Source of the DNA: Acephala macrosclerotiorum
Taxonomy: Eukaryota > Ascomycota > Leotiomycetes > Helotiales > Mollisiaceae
Reading direction: 5' to 3'
Assembly: GCA_014904845.1 (NCBI GenBank)
Contig: MU119562.1
Location: 1-45,927 of the forward strand
DNA length: 45,927 nucleotides
The notes below the pieces were generated by a model. That model searched no databases. It saw only the letters and a program-made list of their open reading frames with translations, and was not told the DNA's origin. Shown piece after piece: positions 29,578 to 42,800 of this stretch; positions within the stretch are counted from its first letter, which is position 1, and every line of letters begins with the position of its first letter. The position numbers and the translations under genes were made by a program.

Positions 29578-29953
29578 ATGGCCTATTCAGACCCAATCAA
29601 GTTCTCAAACTGCGAGGATTTGATCCCCAGGGCAAACATGTCTAAGCAATTGCAAAATAGAAAGACCAGAAAGAATACTCAGGAAAACTTCCGACGAAGG
29701 AAAATCAATCTCATTAGCAAAGCAGACGATCTCTACCGCCTCTTTGGGGCGGATGTCTTCTTGGTTATCCGAAAGAGAGGCAAATACTGTGGGTATAACT
29801 CGAGAGAAGAGCTGGACTGGCCGCCAACAAAGGGGGAGCTCGTGAGTCTCTCCTACCGCTATCTCAAGATTACGACCAACAAACTCTTAGGAACATGAGA
29901 TTAGGACGCCAGCAGACTTTGATGTTACCAAAGGAGATGACAAGGCGATGTGA
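29578..29953 (+). CDS. Compact MADS-box protein, two exons, 108 aa
   Basis: Exon 1 is 29578-29841 (88 codons). A 49-bp intron (gtgagt...cttag) leads to exon 2 at 29891-29953 (21 codons including TGA); the join is phase 0. Residues ~27-80 match the MADS-box (SRF-type) pattern: TRKNTQENFRRRKINLISKA, DDLYRLFGADVFLVIRKRGK, then Y-x-x-Y-N-S. The family core is a basic DNA-contacting helix followed by a dimerisation strand pair, both visible here. There is no room for the extra SAM or K-type domain of larger MADS proteins, so this is close to a stand-alone DNA-binding/dimerisation unit. Inferred role: nuclear DNA-binding or a dominant interfering partner. Without the intron the frame would end SYRYLKITTNKLLGT; the spliced ending (EHEIRTPADFDVTKGDD) looks more natural. 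Confidence 0.8.
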
Positions 29954-30350
29954 AGGAATAATGGCTTTGGAGATCATATACTTAGCGTAGGCCGCTAGAG
30001 CACTGACTCAGACGTTATATGCCTTACTCTGAGAGATTTCCTAAGGGGTTATGAAATATGTTCGCGATAGCTCTAAATTAATACGCATGGCGATATCAGT
30101 ACATCCATCTCATATTGCTCAGCCCTCCCATCTACCCGAAATCCAGAGAGCCTTGCACCAGGCTATGGTGAATAACTAAAGAAGATGAAGCGTAAAAGGG
30201 AGCAATTGTAAAAACTACTTAATTTATTAGTGTTCTCACAACGTGTGTGGCATGGCTCTATAGCCACCAGGGGCAAAATCGTGGGGCCTGCTCGGCTATT
30301 ATTCCCTTAGAAAGTCTAGGACTGGGGAAACCTGCAACCCATATGATCTA
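29954..30350. other. Intergenic, no supported gene
   Basis: It separates the 3' ends of the MADS-box gene and the recombinase gene. I see no gene or repeat. Confidence 0.4.
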
Positions 30351-33010
30351 TTAATAACGGTATGAAAGACTAAATCCATGCTGATGTTTCGTATGGGTCA
30401 CGAAGTGTAGAGCACTCCCTATGAAGGCCGAGCACCCTTGGTATGGACAGTCAAAGCCTTCGCCGGCAGCCCGGGGACAGAGATGCTGAGCCCGGATGTG
30501 GCGGCCAAGACTATCAATACGGGAGAACTCATGGTCCCGTTTCCGGGGGCCTGCCTCCTCATCAACCCATTTGCAAAAGGGACAGTTTAGCATAGGTGCC
30601 ACGCGCCGCATAGGAGCCATAGAGTCCGTATCTGAATCGTCGTCCGCTAGTGTCTTGGTTTCCCAGTCGACATCAGACTCCACGTCGGTCTCCCCCTGAG
30701 AGATATCCTCCTCCTCCTCCTCCTCGTCCGCGTCTGTACTCGCATACACGCGACAAACATTTGGACGCCCCATCTTCTTCGGAGCCTTATACTGATGAGG
30801 AGTTTCTTGCTTCTTGCAGAGTCGCATGAGGTTGTCAACGAGCTCGACCCGCACTTCAAGAATTTGATCCTCAGTTAGGCCATCAAGTGGCTTGAAGAGC
30901 AGTTTGGCCACTTTGCCTCGCTCCTCGAGCTCATACTTAAAAGTTGGTGGGGCGATTATGTCGGCTGGACGGATGCCCCGCAGTTGTCGATCGACTTCGG
31001 CAGTATGGACGGTCTTGTGGAACTCTGCGATGGTCTTCTCGAGCCAATCGTCCTTTAGGTGACGTTTCAAGGTGTTGATATCGGCTTGTATGTTTTTGTG
31101 TTTCTCGAACCACTTCGTTTTCTTGGCCGCCTTGATGGTGGGGAAGCCATGATCTTTGAGATCTCGCACGCATTGAGCACGCTCTTCGATAAGCTTAAGG
31201 AGCTCGGGGTGTCGGCTGATCTCAAACTTCTGCACATCTGTCAAAGCTTTCGGGGCTCTCTCGTGGCAGATCAGCCTGCCAACCGCTCGGATAAGATCAT
31301 CTCGTCGTGTGGAGCCAAGGTATATCGCCTGACAGTCCCGATCAATGAACGACGGTATATAGTACCGTTCATAGACATCTCCCCGATGGCCCATGATCTG
31401 CCGGTGCTCTTCGGGAGTTAATGCTTCTGTGGTGGCACATATTAGCCAAGCTCAACAGTAACTCGCAAGAATCTATAAAGGGGTGGGATGGGAAGTGCTG
31501 AGAAGTGCTGAGAACCTACCCTTCAACCTCTTCCCTGAAGCTCGCCGCAAGTCGTAGAATTCGAGCTTCTTCTCAAACCCACTCGTCCGGCCGAGGCGGA
31601 TAAGATGATGCCGGTGTTTTGAGTAGTCCAGAGCCTTAGTCTTAGACACACGGATCCCATTAGCAGTTTTCTCGACGTCCCGGAAAACAGGCCTTTGTGC
31701 CCAGTCCTCATCCCATTGGAGACGAATGCGATCGGTATCGGGTGGGACAACCAGACTATAAACATCACTTAGAGAAGTGAGTTTGTTCTTGAATGCACCA
31801 TCGGCAAGTGCCAAAGCCAGCATATAAGTGACTCCGCAACATGCCAGATCCTCTGCCTCGTAAAATGCAAACACTTTTCTGGGCTTAATTAGTCGCTGAC
31901 GAGGTAGAGATCAAATATGGGGAATGATCCTACTTACCTCTTTCTCTTTCCACCAGACCTCTTAACACGCATCAGGTTGAGCTTCATAATAACAATGGGC
32001 GGCCGCCCTTTAACCCGAGGGGGGAATAGCTGGAACTCAATGTCTTCATACCGGAGTCCAACGAGAGCTTTAGGTCGAGTGGCGGTACAGCCAGCAAGGG
32101 TTAAGAAGGGTGATAACTGGACCCTTAGCCGCTCATGAGCAAATACCTCTGTATCACGCACCCAGTGGGCATTCTGGAGTCGGCACAGATCCTCGACGAA
32201 AAGCCCCGACTTTTCTTTTTCCGAGTCGTCGAGGCCGAATGCCGGCGTCAGAACTTGCGGGATCCACTATCGCGAAGTGAGTATGACAGCTCAAGAAGAT
32301 AGAGATAGGCAAAGTACGTTACGCATGTCATACAAGACACTCTCTTTCATATACTCTTCTGCTAATCGCGCGTATACCATACTGAGGATTTTCCAACGCG
32401 TGATAATAGAGGACTCTTTCTTGATTCGCGAGTACTTTACTCGCCAGAAGAGATATGTCTTAAAGTAGCTGGGGTCGCACATCTTGAGGGCCCTGTGTGG
32501 ATCTTGCATTATTCTGATGAGAGGCGAGCCTGGGTTTTCTTTTTTTAATTGCCTGACGGTGAAATCGCAAAACCTGTCGAAATACAATCAGCAAACATCT
32601 ATATCAAAATAATCATTCCCGAGACAAGAGACTTACTCCTCCCATTTCTCCAACTCTACCTCCATCATAGCTTTAGTTTCATCACAAGGATTGGATAACG
32701 TGACTCCTTCTTCTTCAAACTCTCGCATCATTCGCTCAACATCCATGGCTTCAGTATCGGCATCAGACTCAGAGTCAGACTCGTCATCAGACAGAGAATT
32801 GTAGCCAGAATCTTTGGCAGAGTCAGAATCAGGACCAGAGTTGACATCATAAGCAGAGTTTGATTTCCGCGCCCGGTTCCTTTTCTTCAACTTTACCCGT
32901 GATTCATATGCTCGAGGTTGTTCCTCTCCGTTTGGCAGAGTCGGGGGAGCTCCATCTCGGCCATGGCGGAGGGTTTGACGCTGAGCGAAACGTCGGGGGA
33001 GACGGGCCAT
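30351..33010 (-). CDS. DUF3435 tyrosine recombinase with C-terminal C2H2-type fingers, 797 aa
   Basis: Five exons (33010-32637, 32573-32318, 32266-31938, 31878-31520, 31426-30351) total 2394 nt, with every phase agreeing and introns of 51-93 bp. Layout: a Ser/Asp-rich N-terminus (residues 1-120); a core-binding helical domain (FKTYLFWRVKYSRIKKESSI); the catalytic part with WIPQVLTPAFGLDDSEKE; catalytic Arg274 in TATRPKALVGL; Arg431 in YDLRRASGKR; His453 in MGHRG; and the tyrosine pair 461/462 in YERYYIPSF. A DUF3435 helical region (IKAAKKTKWFEKHKNIQADI), an acidic run, and two Cys/His fingers follow at 719-797 (CPFC...H, CPYQGC...H). DUF3435 proteins include the recombinases ('captains') that mobilise fungal Starship elements, though many copies are not tied to a known element. 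It appears intact. Tyr428 stands where many tyrosine recombinases have His. Confidence 0.9.
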
Positions 33011-33101
33011 GTCGTCGCCGGGTAGGTAGCTTTGTGAGAAGGGACGTGGGATCCGCTATGTGAGAGGACAAAGGGCCTGCACAAACGACTGAAGCTGGCT
33101 G

Positions 33102-33420
33102 AAGGGATGTCGTCGATAACTGTGGCGGTAGAGTTAGAAAAGGACTGTGCTCGATATTTCAAGTAGCGGATTTCCACTTGAATCTTCTTGTATTGCATGT
33201 ATAACTTCGATTCTTTGGCTTCCTGGATCAAACGGTAGCGACTGAGAAGCTTGTGAATACAATTCACACGACGTTGAACCAGCTTAGCCAGACGCTTCAA
33301 GCAGCGAATTTCGGCCTGTGTGTCGATGTATTGCTGGTACTGCTTTGATTCTTCAGCGGCCTTGACCATGCCGTAGAGACTGCGAATCTCACGGACACAG
33401 ATACCACGTGCAAAGAGCGA
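33102..33420 (-). pseudogene. Duplicated scrap of the DUF3435 helical region
   Basis: The minus strand contains two successive copies of one helical motif: VKAAEESKQYQQYIDTQAEI plus RCLKRLAK, then IQEAKESKLYMQYKKIQVEI plus RYLKYRAQ. Both resemble the IKAAKKTKWFEKHKNIQADI segment in the C-terminal half of the adjacent recombinase. There is no catalytic part. The frame is open from 33642 but lacks a convincing start. It is either a relic of a second recombinase or a small helical gene derived from one. The rest of 33011-33890 has no other recognised content. Confidence 0.6.
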
Positions 33421-33889
33421 AGAACGGATGATTGAGGGCAATAGCAAAAAAATGAGTGGTTCAGTGGAATGAGAGATGAAGGAGTAATGGAGCGGAGTGA
33501 CGAATGAGTGAGTAGGTCGAGGAAGTGTGGAGGGTAGAGTGAAGAATGGAAACTTGAGAGTCGAGGGCAAAGCGGCTGGAATATATACATCTTGCAGTGC
33601 GAGAGCAGGAAATTGAACAGCGTACTGTGATCCATTTCCCACTTGGAAACTTTTCCCTTGGGAGAGAGCCCGCGGTTTTCAGGGGGGTTAATGGGGTCCG
33701 CCATTTCTGGAGGCAGGAATGAAATTGGAAGAATGATACTCTTCTTAAAACAGCGATAGGTGACGCTCGCCAAATTTTTGGTGTCCTCAGGTTGGATACT
33801 TAAGCGAGTGGAGAGGCAGCGTAAAACAGCGGGTGGGTGCTTGCCGAAAATGGCAGTCAAATCACCGACATCTAGAAAATAGTAGTATT

Positions 33890-36800
33890 TATTTTATTTA
33901 GATTTTTCGTTATATACGTTTTTATTTTATAATTTTTTTAAATATTTTTAATTACGTTTTTTAATTGATTTTTCGTTTATTTTACTCGATTAAAAAAATC
34001 TAAAAATTTTTTTTTGATTTTTTTGATTATTTTTTTGATTATTAATTCGATTATAAATTTTTGGTATTTTTTTTTTCGTGTAATAAAATTTAACGATCAT
34101 TGAACGAAATTTAATCGATTTATAAAATATATTAATTATATATGTTTTTTTATTAATTATTAATAATTTATATAGTTTTTTTTATTCGTTTTTTTTACGT
34201 CAAACGCGTACTTTAAATAGAATTAATAAATTTAATATAAACTTCGTATTTGAACTGTTTTTTATTGAAAACGTATTATTAATTTAACGTTAAATATATA
34301 AACGACGTACTTTCTTAGTAATTACTCGAATTACTTTAATTTTTTTAATAACTAATAGCGACGATACGTCGTTACTAGTCATTCTAAAGTATATTTCAAA
34401 GACTAGTAATATAAATACAATATCGTTCGATTTTGTCGAATTATTAACAATTTTGATTACTATTTGTAAAATTATATTTTTATCGATTTATTTTTCGATT
34501 AATTCGTCGTAAATAATCTCGTAAACTCGACGTAATAAAATGTAATATTTCTCTACTTTTTTTATATTATTATAAGTTTCAACGAGTATTTTTTTGATTT
34601 TAATCGCTATTGTTTTAACGTTTTATTAAAACTTTATAAACGAAATTTTTTTTTAACGTTGTAAACGATATAATTCGATGGTTTTTAATATATATCGATT
34701 TAATACATACGTAATATATTCTATATTATTTTTGTAAATATTTTTTTTATAAATCTAATAATTTGAAATATTGTAAACGAGTTTATTATTTGTAAAATTG
34801 ATTTTTTATTTAAATATAAAACGTTGACAATAATCGAATAATTGAATTTATAATTATTTTATAAAATAAATTTGAATTTTTCAAGTAATTGTTTATACAT
34901 TTAATAATAATAATAATATTTAATAAAATATTAAATATATTTAATATTTATATTATAATCAACTCGTTAAAAAATTCTTATAAAACGTCGTATCAATAGA
35001 TAATTAAAACGTCTATACAATTAATATAATTTTGTATCGATAATATGATTTTAAATTAGATTTTTTTTTAATTGATATAATAATATCTATAAATAATTTC
35101 ATTTTTTTACAATAAAAACGATTTTATTTCTTTGAATCAAAATATTCTTTAAATTGTCAAATTTTATATTTATAGTATTTATATTTTGAATACAAAATAA
35201 AAAAAGTATATTTATAAAAACAATATAAAAAATAATAATACTTAATAAAATATCGATTCAAATAATTCTTTACAATAAAACAATACTTTTATTAAAGCGA
35301 ATCTTATGAATTTCAATCGTAAATACATTTAATTGAACGCTAGTATCAAATTTTCATAGTACTATAAATTTCAATTAACCAATAATTAATATTTCAACGA
35401 TTTTATTATTCGATATAATCTTTTGAAAATTTTTTAAAAAATATCAATTTTTGAAAATAAAAAATAAATATTAATTCGATTTAAATAATTTAAATTGTAA
35501 TAATAAAATATTGAATATATTTTTTCTTATAATAATATAACGAGTAAATTAATCATTTAAAATAATTATTATTTACATATTATCGATTTTTTTAAACTCA
35601 ATAAAATAATTTTTATTCTCGTTTTCTATTTTTATACTTATTAGCAATTGATCAATCTCTACTATTTAATTATCTTTCAATAAACTTTCTATTCTCTCGA
35701 CTTTAGTAAGAAAATTCTAATAATAAATTATTATAATATCTCGATTTATTATATATTGAATTTACTATTGAAATTTTATATATATTTATTATTATTTTTT
35801 TATCGTATATTTTATTGATTAATATTTCGATTTACTATAAATATAATATTTCTTTTAATATAATTTTCTTTGAAATCTATAATTTTTACGATATTTATTT
35901 TGAAAATTTTTTCGATCTCGATATTTTCGATTTTATACTCGATCGCGTTTTTTGTTTCGTTTTTTATAGATACAATCGATTTAATTTTGATCGAATTCGT
36001 TTTTCTTTTAATTTTAAAGAGTAAAATTTAAACTATATTACTATGTTTCACGTGATCGCGTCGCAATACTTATTATTGATCGCAATTTAATGTAAACGCT
36101 TTTAAAAATATTAACGAATTTGTAAAAAACAAAATTACACTTTTCAATATTTCGACAAATACTAATAATTTGATTTTACAAATTATATTCCGTTTGATAT
36201 TTCAATAATAAGTTTAATTGAATCTTTTGAAATTAATCGAAAAATATTTATAAATATTTCAATTTAATTTTTATTAAATTAATCGTAATAATTTTTATTA
36301 AAATTGTTTTTTTCTATAAAAATATATATAATTAGCGATTTTTTTTAATCTCGAAATAAATTTTTATTATTATTACTAATGTAATAAAATCGAAATCTTT
36401 TTTTAGAAATCTATTGAAATAAAACGTATTTATACGTTTTGTAAAACTAATAAAAAATATTTTATTGTATTAGTTTTAAAATAATTTAATTTTATTATAA
36501 TAATTATAAAATATTAATAGTTTACAATCAAAAATATCGTATAACTTTTTATTATACTTTTTATTATCAATATAAATTTTTATTAAATTTGTAAACAATT
36601 TAATAAAAATATTTTATAAATTATTATATTGATTCGATTATTATTAAAAAAATTGTTAATAGATAAATTAAGTATTTTGTATTATATTAAACAAATTCGT
36701 ATTTATAAAAAGAATTACAATAAAAAAAATATAAAAAGTATTCGTAAAAATAATCGTATTCGTAATAAAAAAATTCGTATTAATAATTAAAATAGTAAAA

Positions 36801-39800
36801 ATAATTATATTCTGATTATTGAATATTAATATTAAAATACTTTGATTTATTAATTGAATTAATCGGTTTTATCAAAAGAAGAAATTTTTATTTTTCAATT
36901 GATCGACGATTTTTATTTGTATTCATTTATAAAACTTTTTTTATTAAAGAATTTTTTTCAAATTATTAATAATAAATTTTTTATTTTTCGATATTTAGAT
37001 TTTGTAAATATATAAAAAATCTCGTAAACGATATATAAAAATTTTGTATATTAAACGTAAAATTTTTTACGAGTAATTTTTAAAGTTTTTTTAAAAATAT
37101 TTTTATAAATTGTAATCAAAGTATTTTTTTTTTTTTATATATTTTAAAATAATAAAAAATATATTTATTTAATATTGTTTTATTGAAATTTTTATTATTT
37201 ATAGAATCGAAATTTTTTTTTATTTGTTTTTATTGTAAAAAAATTTGATTTTAAACAAATTTACTATTTTGAAAAATAATTGTATAATAAATAATAAAAA
37301 AATTAAAAATTTTAATTCGAGTTCAAATAAATATTATTATTAATATTTATACGTTTTCGATTAAATAACGAATAAAAACTTAAAACTTTTTTTGAGAATT
37401 CGTTTTTGATATAAATTCGAATAAATTAATATAAATTTGAAATTGTTTTTACGTTTTTTTATTTGTTTTTTGTAAACGTTATTATTTTATATAATAAACG
37501 CAAATTTAAAAAGTAAATATAAATTTAAAATCGTTTTTATATTGTTTTTTTTAAGTTTTTAATAGTTTTAATATTTTCGACGCGTTTTTATAAAAGGGTT
37601 TTTATAGATTCTCATTTTTTCGAAAATACATTGATTATTTTAAATATTTTTTTATAAAAAATAAATTATTTAAAAAAATTTTTTTTTTTTGTAAATTAGT
37701 TTTTTTTAAATAAAAATCTAATTATTTCGTAATTGATTAAATAACTACTAATTAATATTAGTATTGTAATAAGATTATATGTTCTTTTTTTAAAATCTTT
37801 GTAAATAATTAATTTCGAGAGTAGTATTGATTACGTGTTTTTTAGTATATAAAGAGTTTTCGCTTACTATAGATTAAACAACAATTTTTTTTATTTTTAC
37901 TTTGATTGATTGATTAATTGATTTACGAATTACGAATTATTTCGAATAAATTTAATTTATTGATTAAAACGAATTAATTTACGATTGAATTTTTTTATTT
38001 TGTATTTTATTGTTTTTTTATATTAGTAAACGACGTCGAGAAATAAATTGTTTTAATAGATTTTATTAAGAATTGTTTATATATAATTTATATATTTTAT
38101 TTTTTATTACTATTAAAAAAAAATTTAAATTACTAAAAATCGAAAATTGAAAATCAATTAACGAGAATTTTTTATTTTGATTGTATTATTCGAGATTAAA
38201 TAATTTGATTACGAGATTGTAAAATTATAAAAAAATATTAATTTATAAAAATTATATATTAAATTGTTTAAAATAATTAATATTAAAGCGAATATAAAAA
38301 AGAAAAAAAGAAACTCGCGATAATTATTTATAGTAATTGGTTTTATTTCCAGTAAAAATTGAAATATAAAAAAAGAAATTTTAATACGAAAAAAAAAAAT
38401 TTTATAATATTAAAAAACGAAATTGTTTTATTATTTTATATTTTAATTTTAATTCTTTTAAAAATCGCAATTCGCGAATTATTTATAATCGTTTTTAAAT
38501 TGGAATAATAAAATTAAAATAAATTTCAAATTTTAAAAAATAATACGAAAAAAATTAAAATAAAAAATTTCAATTAAAAAAAATCGATTAAAAAAGTATT
38601 TATTTAAAAAATACATTTTATTAAAACGAATAAACAAATAAAATTTCAAATAAAAATAGAAATAAAAAAGATTTTATGAGAAAACGATATAAATAAAAAC
38701 TAATTTTTAAAACGAATTTTATTTGAAAATAATAATTCGAAAATTTGTATTTTTAAATTATTAAATTAATTTTTAGTTTAAAAATTAGAATTAACAAATT
38801 ATTCGTATTAAAATTTATTTTTCTCGATAAAAAATATTTTTATTTTAATTATATTATTAATTTTTTCTAATAAATCTTTTATAAATAATAAAAACAATTT
38901 TTTAAAAATATAAAACTTTGAAAAATTCGTATTTATATTAAAACTATAAATATTTTTTTTTAAAATTTTTAAAATATTTTAATTTAAAAAAAATAATATT
39001 ACGACTTTTTTGAAATAATACGACAATATATATGAAAATTATAAAATTATTTTAAAAATCAAAAAAATACGATTTTTGTAATATATTAATTCGATTTATA
39101 AAAAGTAAATCTAATTTATATTAAAGTATAGTATTAAAAATTATTTGAAAAAAATTTTTTATAATGTTTTAAAAAAAGAATTTCGCGAATACGATTAGAA
39201 ATACTATTGAGTGAATATAAAGTTTTTATATAGAATTATTGATCAATTTATAAGAAGTTTTTTAGTAATAAAAACGTACGTGAATTTGTTCGATCGAGTA
39301 TTTAAAAAATTGATTAAACGAAATAAATTGAATAAATAATATTAAAAACGCGAATTTATAAAAAGATTTTTAATATATATTAAAAAACGAATTTTTAAAA
39401 AAATTAATTACGAGTCGATAAAAATATTTATTTACAATTACGATAAAATATACGAGAAAACGATTATTGTATATAAATATAAAAAAAAAAATAGCGATAT
39501 AATAAAATTAACGATTTAAAATATTTGAAAATTCGATAAAAATATTTGAATATTATAATATAAAAAATGATTTTAAATACAATTAATAATTAATTATTTT
39601 TTATTTTATTTGAATTATTTATAGAAAAAATTCAACGAAAAATGTATATAATTACTAAAAAAATTTATATTGAATTTCAATTTTCGATTTTACGTATTAT
39701 TTAAATTCAAAAAACTCGATAAATATTCGTATTAAAATTTTCAATTTAAATAAACGATTTTATTAAAAAACTAAAAAAATTCTCTTTTTTCTTTATATTA

Positions 39801-42800
39801 TTTAACGATTTGAAAATTATTTTAAATATTAATATTGTAAAAATATTTTAAAAATTAAATAATATTATAATTTCTATAAATTAAAATTAAAATTAATTTG
39901 TTTTTTTACGAGAATATAAACGAAAAAAGAATTTTAATCGTAAATAAAAAAAATATAATAATATGAAAAAAAGTAAATATAGAGTTTTATATAGTTTAAT
40001 ATCAATTGAATTTTCGTAAAATATATCGTTAATCGTTTAAAAAAATGTAATAAAAATTAATATTGTATATAACGATCAACAAAACGAGCGATATTATTTC
40101 GAGTATTTCAAACGAATAAAAAACAAAAAAATCGATTTTTTCATTGATTACTTTTTCGTAGACTATTATTTATTTATAAATAAATTAATCAATTGTAAGT
40201 ATTACTATCGAAAAAACGATTAATAATATTATAATTCTTAGAATTATAATCGATTTTCGTAATTGTTTACGTTTAAAAACAATTAATATTAATATAATTA
40301 AATTATAAAATAAATAATTAGAAAATTTTTTAATTACAATCTCAATAAACATTTTAAAAATATATAAAAAATTCAAAAATCTATTTAATTTACTATTTAA
40401 AAAAAGAATAAAATTAATATTAATAAAAAAATCTTAAAAAAATCGAATTTATTATCGCATATTTTCAATAGTAATAATATCAACGTTCAAAATTTTAATA
40501 AAACGACTATTAATAAATTTTACGAAAAATTACTAATAAATATAATAATAATAAATATAATAACAACGAACAAATCGAGAAATAATATTTAAAACGTACG
40601 AAAAAACTTTTAATAAAAAGTAAAAATAAAAAAAAAGTATTTAAAAATCGAATTACAATAACAAATTTTACAAAGTACTTAAAACGAAAAACGAAAAAAA
40701 AATAAACGTAAATTAATTGAAAAATAAAACTTTAAAACAATAATTTAATATTAAAAGTAATAATTTTACTAACGAAACTTTACTATGAAAATTCTTTAAA
40801 AGTACAATATCGCTCTTAAAAATCCAAAATAAAATAAAAATAATTATTAATACTTTAAAAATATCGAATTTTATTACAATAATTATTAATTAATAATAAA
40901 AAAATAACGTTTATTATTTGATTTTAATAAATACTAAAGTCGTTATAATAAAAAAAATATTAAAAATTATTAATTTTATAAAATAATTTTTTTAGAATTT
41001 TTATAAAATGTTTAAAAAAACGAATTAATCTATTTTTATTACTAAAAATCTTGTAATACTCGAAATTAATCTCGTAAAAACCGATTTCTCGTTATTAATT
41101 AAAAGAAAATACATTGTTATTATTTTTAAACTATATTTCAATTTATTTAAATCAATTGATTCGAATAAAAAATATGAAATATTAAATACTAAAACGGAAT
41201 ATTATATTGTTTCTATGTACATAATTCGAGATTTCGATAATATTATTACAAACGTTAAAAACTTTCAATTGTTTATTATTACTAGATAGAACTTTGAATT
41301 CGCCGAAGTAATAATTATAAAAATAGAAATTAAACACGGAATCGAATATGAGATTTTTTTCTTTTTTATAAATAATACAAAAAAAATCTTTTTAAAACAA
41401 TTATTTATTACTACAATAAAAATACAAATTAAATACAAAAATAATAATTCGTAAAATAATATATTTCAAAACTCTAAAAATTTCAATTCTATTTATACGA
41501 TTATAATTATTTTTCTCTTAAAAATCTACTTATATTAAACTATTAAAAACTACTATATTCGTATATATTCTCGAGTTAAAAAAATATTGAAAAAAAAATA
41601 TAACGCAAAAAATTAAATACTAATATTATTAAAAAACAATACAATATTAAAACTCGCGAATAATTTTTATATTTTAATAAATTTCTTTTTATTTTTAATT
41701 TTTTATTAAATACTTTTAATATTACTTTATATAAAATAAATACGATTGAAATAAATATTATTAATTCAAAGAAAAATACAAATAAAATAATACAAAAAAT
41801 AAAATTATTTTTTTCGATTTTCTATAAAACGTTTTTTTTTAATAGAAAAAAAATAAATAAAATTTTGAATAAAAAAATTTTTAATAAAAAAACGAAAAAG
41901 TATTTTTTTATAATAATATTATTATTTTCAAATATAAACGTTAAAAAAAAATATTTAAAAAACGATATAAAATATTAATTATTTTATTTTATTGAAAAAA
42001 AATAAAATTAAAAGATTTTCGAGTATAAAAACGAAAAAAAAACTTGAATAAAAAAAATAATTTTATTATTAAATAATTTTAATCTAGAATTATTCAATAT
42101 AAATATTAATACGATATATAAACTCAAGTTTAAAAAAGTACAATTTATTGATTTAATCGACGAAATTGAAAAAATTTTTAAAAAACGAAAAAATTGATTT
42201 AAACGATTTAAAACGCGAGAAATATTTTAAAAATACATTAGAAAATATATAAAATATTTATTATTACAAATTATTTTAATATTAAAAAAATCACGATTTA
42301 TTTTTAAACGATTAATATTTTTACTTATTAAAAACTGATTATAAAAATTTGAAAAAAAAATATTTAATAAAATAATATTTAATCGTAAAAAAATAATAAT
42401 ATTTAATTAAAAAAAAATCTTTAAAATTTATAAAAATATTAATTCGTTTATTTATATTAAAACAATTTAATATACGATATAATAAAAAAAGAATTTTTAT
42501 TATTTTAAAACTTTATTTTTAATTGTAATAAAAATATTTTAAAAACGATTCGATCGCGAAATACTCGAAAAAAATAATAATTTTTATCGAAATTTATAAT
42601 TTTTAATCGCGAAAAAAATCGTTAAAATTTATTGATTAATTAACGCGACTATAAAAATAAATTCGATTACTTTGAAAAACGTTAATATATTTTTTTTTAT
42701 AAATAAATTTTTTGAAAAATTTATTAAATATTTTTACGTTTTTTTAATAAATTTTTTTTTGAATACAATTAATTCATATTAAATATTTAAAATAAAAATA

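Noticed and set aside
33297..33860. 187-codon minus-strand frame upstream of the recombinase
   Set aside because: It has no ATG at its start and a Ser/Leu/Pro-rich product without a domain. It overlaps the better-supported helical scrap in another frame.
35815..36024. 69-codon frame in the AT-rich block
   Set aside because: The Phe/Ile/Tyr/Asn-rich translation reflects base composition only.
40185..40376. 63-codon minus-strand frame in the AT-rich block
   Set aside because: The Ile/Leu/Lys-rich translation reflects base composition, not a gene.
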